Source: JBBWZH01 sp035544115
GTDB lineage: Bacteria > Actinomycetota > Actinomycetes > Mycobacteriales > CADCTP01
DNA: 64,000 nucleotides
Assembly (NCBI GenBank): GCA_963714145.1
Contig: OY970235.1
Location: 8,184,001 to 8,248,000, forward strand
Direction: 5' to 3'
Positions within the stretch are counted from its first letter, which is position 1. The number at the start of each line of letters is the position of its first letter. This document shows positions 60,974-64,000 of this stretch, in pieces. The notes under the pieces were generated by a model. It searched no databases. It saw nothing but the letters and a program-made list of their open reading frames with translations, and was not told where the DNA came from. The translations under genes were made by a program, and so were the position numbers.

Positions 60974-61106
60974 CGGTCGCGGACTGGCTGTCGCCGCTGA
61001 AGTATCCCGACTCGCCCCTAGGGTCACATCAGCGCCCCGCAGGGTAAGGCGATGAAACGGCCATCTCGGTGCAAACCGGTGTACTCTACTTGGCAGATTA
61101 CCGCTG

Positions 61107-61856
61107 TCATAGGCGACCGGCATCCTCCAGGCGGGTGAGGAACTGCTGCGTGCGCGCTTCCCGCGGCGCGCCGAGCACCTGGCCGGCCGGCCCGCGCTCG
61201 ATGACCTTCCCCTGGTCGAGGAAGTAGACCTGGTCGGCGGCCTGCCGGGCGAAGCCCATCTCGTGCGTGGCGATCACCATGGTCAGCCCGCTGGCCTTGA
61301 GCTCCTTGATCACGTCGAGCACCTCGGCGACCAGTTCGGGGTCGAGCGCCGAGGTCACCTCATCGAGCAGCAGCGCCCGCGGCCGGGTGGCCAGGGACCG
61401 GATGATCGCCACCCGTTGCTGCTGCCCGCCGGACAGCCGGTCCGGGTAGTCGCCGGCCCGATCGGCCAGCCCGAACCGGCCCAGCATGCTCCTGGCCTCC
61501 GCCTCGGCGACCCGGCGGCCGGTGCCGTGCACCTTCCGCGGTGCGAGCGTGATGTTGTCCAGCACGGTCATGTGCGGGAACAGATTGAAGGCCTGGAACA
61601 CGATGCCTATTGTCCGGCGCTCGGCCTTAACATCGGCTTGTGGATCGCTAAGGTCCCGTCCGCCCAGCCAGATGGCCCCGTCGTCGACCTCTTCCAGCAG
61701 CGCGATGCAGCGCAGCAGGGTCGACTTGCCCGAGCCGGACGGCCCGATCAGGCACACCACCTGATGCGCGTCCACGTCCAGGTCGATGCCCTGCAACACC
61801 GGTGTGCCACCGTACGACTTGACCAGCCCGCGCACGGCCAGCATCGACGCGGTCAT
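61107..61856 (-). CDS. Polar amino acid ABC transporter ATP-binding protein
   Basis: A 249-residue ATPase of the GlnQ type: Walker A GPSGSGKST, FQAFNLFPHMTVLDN (Q loop), LSGGQQQRVAIIRSL (signature), ALLLDEVTSALDPEL (Walker B) and ATHEMGFARQAAD (H loop). It overlaps the permease gene by 4 bases. Substrate not determined. Confidence 0.94.
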   Translation of the reverse strand: MTASMLAVRGLVKSYGGTPVLQGIDLDVDAHQVVCLIGPSGSGKSTLLRCIALLEEVDDGAIWLGGRDLSDPQADVKAERRTIGIVFQAFNLFPHMTVLDNITLAPRKVHGTGRRVAEAEARSMLGRFGLADRAGDYPDRLSGGQQQRVAIIRSLATRPRALLLDEVTSALDPELVAEVLDVIKELKASGLTMVIATHEMGFARQAADQVYFLDQGKVIERGPAGQVLGAPREARTQQFLTRLEDAGRL

Positions 61857-62692
61857 GCCGGCCCACCCGGGCCGCGGAGCTGGGCGGTGCGCGCGGCCAG
61901 GTAGTCGGTGAGCCGGGCCAGCGGGATCGTGAGCAGCAGGAACAGCAGGCTCGCGGCGAGGTACGGGGTGTAGTTGAAGTGCGAGGACGAGTAGATCTGC
62001 GCCTGCCGGACCGCCTCCAGCGGGCCCAGCACCGCCACCAGCGAGCTGTCCTTCTGCAGCGAGATGAAGTCGTTCAGCAGCGCCGGGACGACCCGGCGGA
62101 TCGCCTGCGGCAGCACCACGTAGCGCAGCGTCTGGGTGTTGCTCAGGCTCAGCGACCGGGCGGCGGCACGCTGGCTGGGGTGCACCGACTCGATGCCGGC
62201 CCGGTAGACCTCGGCCACATACGCTGAATACGACAGCACCAGCGCCGCTGTACCGAGAACGACCGGATCGGACGGCACTCCGTGCAGTTGCAGGCCGGGC
62301 ACGCCGAACCCGACCGTGAAGATCAGCAGGATGGTCGGGACGCCGCGGAACAGGTCCGTGTACGCGATCGCGGCCAGCCGGAGCGGGAACAGCACCGGTG
62401 TCCGGGTGCTGCGGGCGACCGCGATCAACAGCCCGACCACGAGCACCAGCACCTCGGCGACCACGAAGATCCGCACGTTGAGCCAGAACCCGGTGAGGAT
62501 GTCCGGGAAGGCGGCGCGGAAGTCCGGCCAGGACCCGAACCGCTCCTTGACCCGGGGCCAGCCGGGCGCGCTGGTCACCAGCAGCACGGCGGCGAACGCG
62601 ACCACGATCGTGCTCGCGGTCGCCAGCAGCCCGGACCGCCGCCGGGCCTGGCGGCGCAGCAGCTCCCGCTCGGCCCGCCGCATCGGCACCAA
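61853..62692 (-). CDS. Polar amino acid ABC transporter permease
   Basis: A 279-residue permease with about five helices and the coupling motif AAARSLSLSNTQTLRYVVLPQAIRR seen in part as RSLSLSNTQTLRYVVLPQ. YTDLFRGVPTILLIF is the usual family segment. The start is uncertain. TTG 62692 and GTG 62689 have no SD, whereas a CTG at 62746, in frame, lies 7 bases after GAGGAG and would add 18 residues including a rare TTA leucine codon. Confidence 0.9.
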   Translation of the reverse strand: MVPMRRAERELLRRQARRRSGLLATASTIVVAFAAVLLVTSAPGWPRVKERFGSWPDFRAAFPDILTGFWLNVRIFVVAEVLVLVVGLLIAVARSTRTPVLFPLRLAAIAYTDLFRGVPTILLIFTVGFGVPGLQLHGVPSDPVVLGTAALVLSYSAYVAEVYRAGIESVHPSQRAAARSLSLSNTQTLRYVVLPQAIRRVVPALLNDFISLQKDSSLVAVLGPLEAVRQAQIYSSSHFNYTPYLAASLLFLLLTIPLARLTDYLAARTAQLRGPGGPA

Positions 62693-62773
62693 CCCGGGCG
62701 CCGCGCCGGCACCGTCCGCCGGGTCGGGTAAGTCGTCGGTGGCCAGGGTGCCGCTCCTCAGCGGAGACCGGTG

Positions 62774-63679
62774 TCAGCCGAGCTTCGGGGCGCCGGCCGA
62801 GGCGGCCAGGTACTGATCGGTGATCTTGGCCAGGTCGCCGGCCGTGGTCAGCGCGCCGAGCGCCGTGTTCACGCAGCTGACCAGCGGGTTGCCCTTCTCG
62901 AACAGCAGGCCGAACTGCTCCGGCGTCCCGCCGCCGGCCGGCAGCTGGCCGACGATCGTGGAGTCCTCGATCTCGGCGGCGGTGAGGAAGAACGCGGTCG
63001 GCAGGTCGACCACGATCCCGTCGATCACCTTGTTCTGCAGCTGGCTCTTCGCGTCGTTGGTGTCGTTGAACACGGCCGGTTGCTGGCTCGGTTTGATCAC
63101 GCTCTTGATCGCGTCCAGGCTGGTGGTGCCGACCTGGGCGCCCAGTTTCGCGCCGGCCAGCTCGGCGACCGTCTTCGCGCCGGCGATCTTGGACGACTTG
63201 AGCGCGACCACCGCCTGGCTGACCGTGTAGTAGCCGGTGGAGAAGTCGACAGCCTTCTTCCGGTCATCGGTAATCGAGATCTGGTTGATGTCGAAGTCGA
63301 ATGTCTTCCGGCCCGGGGCGTAGGACGAGTTGAACGGCACGGTCGCCCAGGTGACCTCGCTCTTGGCGAAGCCGAGCTGGTCGGCTACCGCGTAGGCGAC
63401 CGCGCTCTCGAAGCCCTTCCCGTTCGCCGGATCGTTGTTCGAGAACCACGGTTCGTACGCCGGCTTGTCGGTGCCGATCGTCAGCCTTCCGGCCTTGACC
63501 AGGTGCAGGGTCGGCTTGGCGCAGGCGTTCGTCCCGCCGGCTGTCGACGGCGCGGGCTGGCTGCCCGACTCGTCCACCGGGGAACAGCCGGTGAGTGCGG
63601 TGGCGAGCAGCGCGGTGGCCAGGATCACCAGCGTTGTGCCCGGGTTTGCGGGCCTATGGCGGCGGCGGCGCAGGTGCAT
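62774..63679 (-). CDS. Amino acid ABC transporter substrate-binding lipoprotein
   Basis: A 301-residue binding protein. Signal peptide and lipobox LLATALTGCS near residue 25. The ligand-binding fold has RLTIGTDKPAYEPWFSN, GFESAVAYAVADQLG, FDFDINQISITDDRKKAVDFS and IDGIVVDLPTAFFL. ATG 63679 follows GAGGAGA and is preferred to the longer frame from 63826. First gene of the three-gene transporter operon. The ligand is probably a polar amino acid. Confidence 0.93.
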   Translation of the reverse strand: MHLRRRRHRPANPGTTLVILATALLATALTGCSPVDESGSQPAPSTAGGTNACAKPTLHLVKAGRLTIGTDKPAYEPWFSNNDPANGKGFESAVAYAVADQLGFAKSEVTWATVPFNSSYAPGRKTFDFDINQISITDDRKKAVDFSTGYYTVSQAVVALKSSKIAGAKTVAELAGAKLGAQVGTTSLDAIKSVIKPSQQPAVFNDTNDAKSQLQNKVIDGIVVDLPTAFFLTAAEIEDSTIVGQLPAGGGTPEQFGLLFEKGNPLVSCVNTALGALTTAGDLAKITDQYLAASAGAPKLG

Positions 63680-63853
63680 CGTGGTCTCCTCATGCGGCGG
63701 GTCGTCAGCAGTGAACTGGAGCAGTCGGGTGACTGCAACTTGCTGGCCGGGGCCGAATCGGCCGGGCCGGGCGGGCGGTCGAGATCGACGATTCACCCGC
63801 CGGCCTGGTTCGTTCTGGTCGGGCACGCCCTAAGATCTCGGCGGGAGGCGACG

Positions 63854-64000
63854 ATGGAGCGCTACTTCGACGACTACGTCACGGTCGGGGTGCTGCTGCT
63901 GGTTGGCATCGCCTTCGTCGCGGTAGCGCTCGGCGCGAACTGGTTGCTTCGGCCACCACGCGCCATCGGCCCGGCGGCCGCATTCGACAGCTACGAATGC
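63854..64000 (+). CDS. nuoA2: Second NADH-quinone oxidoreductase subunit A (5' part)
   Basis: The gene runs off the window. The ATG follows GGGAGG by 5 bases. The 49 visible residues have one membrane helix (TVGVLLLVGIAFVAVALGAN) and then FDSYEC, the beginning of the conserved NuoA loop. It is clearly different from nuoA at 30879. Adjacent korAB and known gene order in Streptomyces suggest the start of a second nuo set, often lacking the NADH-input subunits E, F and G. Confidence 0.8.
   Translation, partial: MERYFDDYVTVGVLLLVGIAFVAVALGANWLLRPPRAIGPAAAFDSYEC

Overview
The window is very GC-rich DNA from a filamentous-type actinomycete. Supporting signs are a bldC homologue, a mycothiol-dependent-isomerase-family protein, GTG starts, 4-base ATGA/GTGA gene overlaps, several apparently leaderless genes, and a futalosine-type menaquinone pathway beside a 14-gene nuo operon. 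From memory, Streptomyces coelicolor has a similar order (menaquinone genes, nuo operon, oxoacid:ferredoxin oxidoreductase, a second nuo set). Family or genus cannot be fixed from sequence alone; Micromonosporaceae or a relative is plausible.

Layout. 1-4.2 kb: cytochrome c maturation (ccdA 3' part, resB, ccsB). 4.2-8.3 kb: a huge Pro/Gly-rich protein with a C-terminal MinD/ParA-type ATPase, built like mycobacterial EspI. 8.4-9.2 kb: two small membrane proteins sharing a C-terminal motif. 9.3-12.3 kb: ubiD, ubiA and ubiX-like menaquinone genes; the first two are broken by about 20 apparent extra C residues. 12.4-18.6 kb: bldC, a 1-kb structured non-coding stretch with a 60-bp tandem repeat, then an unusual signalling locus (TPR-CHAT protease, LuxR regulator with a degenerate receiver, a 46-residue peptide with a duplicated motif, a small partner protein and an ECF sigma factor). 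18.9-30.8 kb: mqnE, a Pro-rich membrane protein, DUF4229 protein, mqnA, a Ser/Thr kinase, mqnC, a Fic protein, an amidohydrolase (possible aminofutalosine deaminase), menG and a geranylgeranyl-reductase-type flavoprotein. 30.9-47.2 kb: nuoA-N, with a good Rex operator upstream of the reductase. 47.3-48.3 kb: polyprenyl diphosphate synthase for the quinone tail. 48.4-54.9 kb: a two-component system with two secreted proteins, HIT protein, isomerase-like protein, a copper lipoprotein and an ECF sigma/anti-sigma pair whose divergent promoters share one motif. 55-57.9 kb: RarD-type transporter and a beta-solenoid membrane protein. 58-60.9 kb: korAB. 61.1-63.7 kb: polar amino acid ABC transporter. 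63.85 kb to the end: start of a second nuoA.

Together these genes describe one respiratory system: the menaquinone ring (mqn genes; mqnB and mqnD were not seen here), its isoprenoid tail, methylation and tail reduction, the NADH dehydrogenase that reduces it, haem-c assembly downstream, and a ferredoxin route (KorAB plus a probable ferredoxin-fed second Nuo). The best candidate for an undescribed system is the TPR-CHAT/LuxR/micropeptide/ECF locus at 13.6-18.6 kb. Many otherwise ordinary proteins (CcdA, ResB, CcsB, NuoE, the kinase) carry long Pro/Ala-rich expansions.
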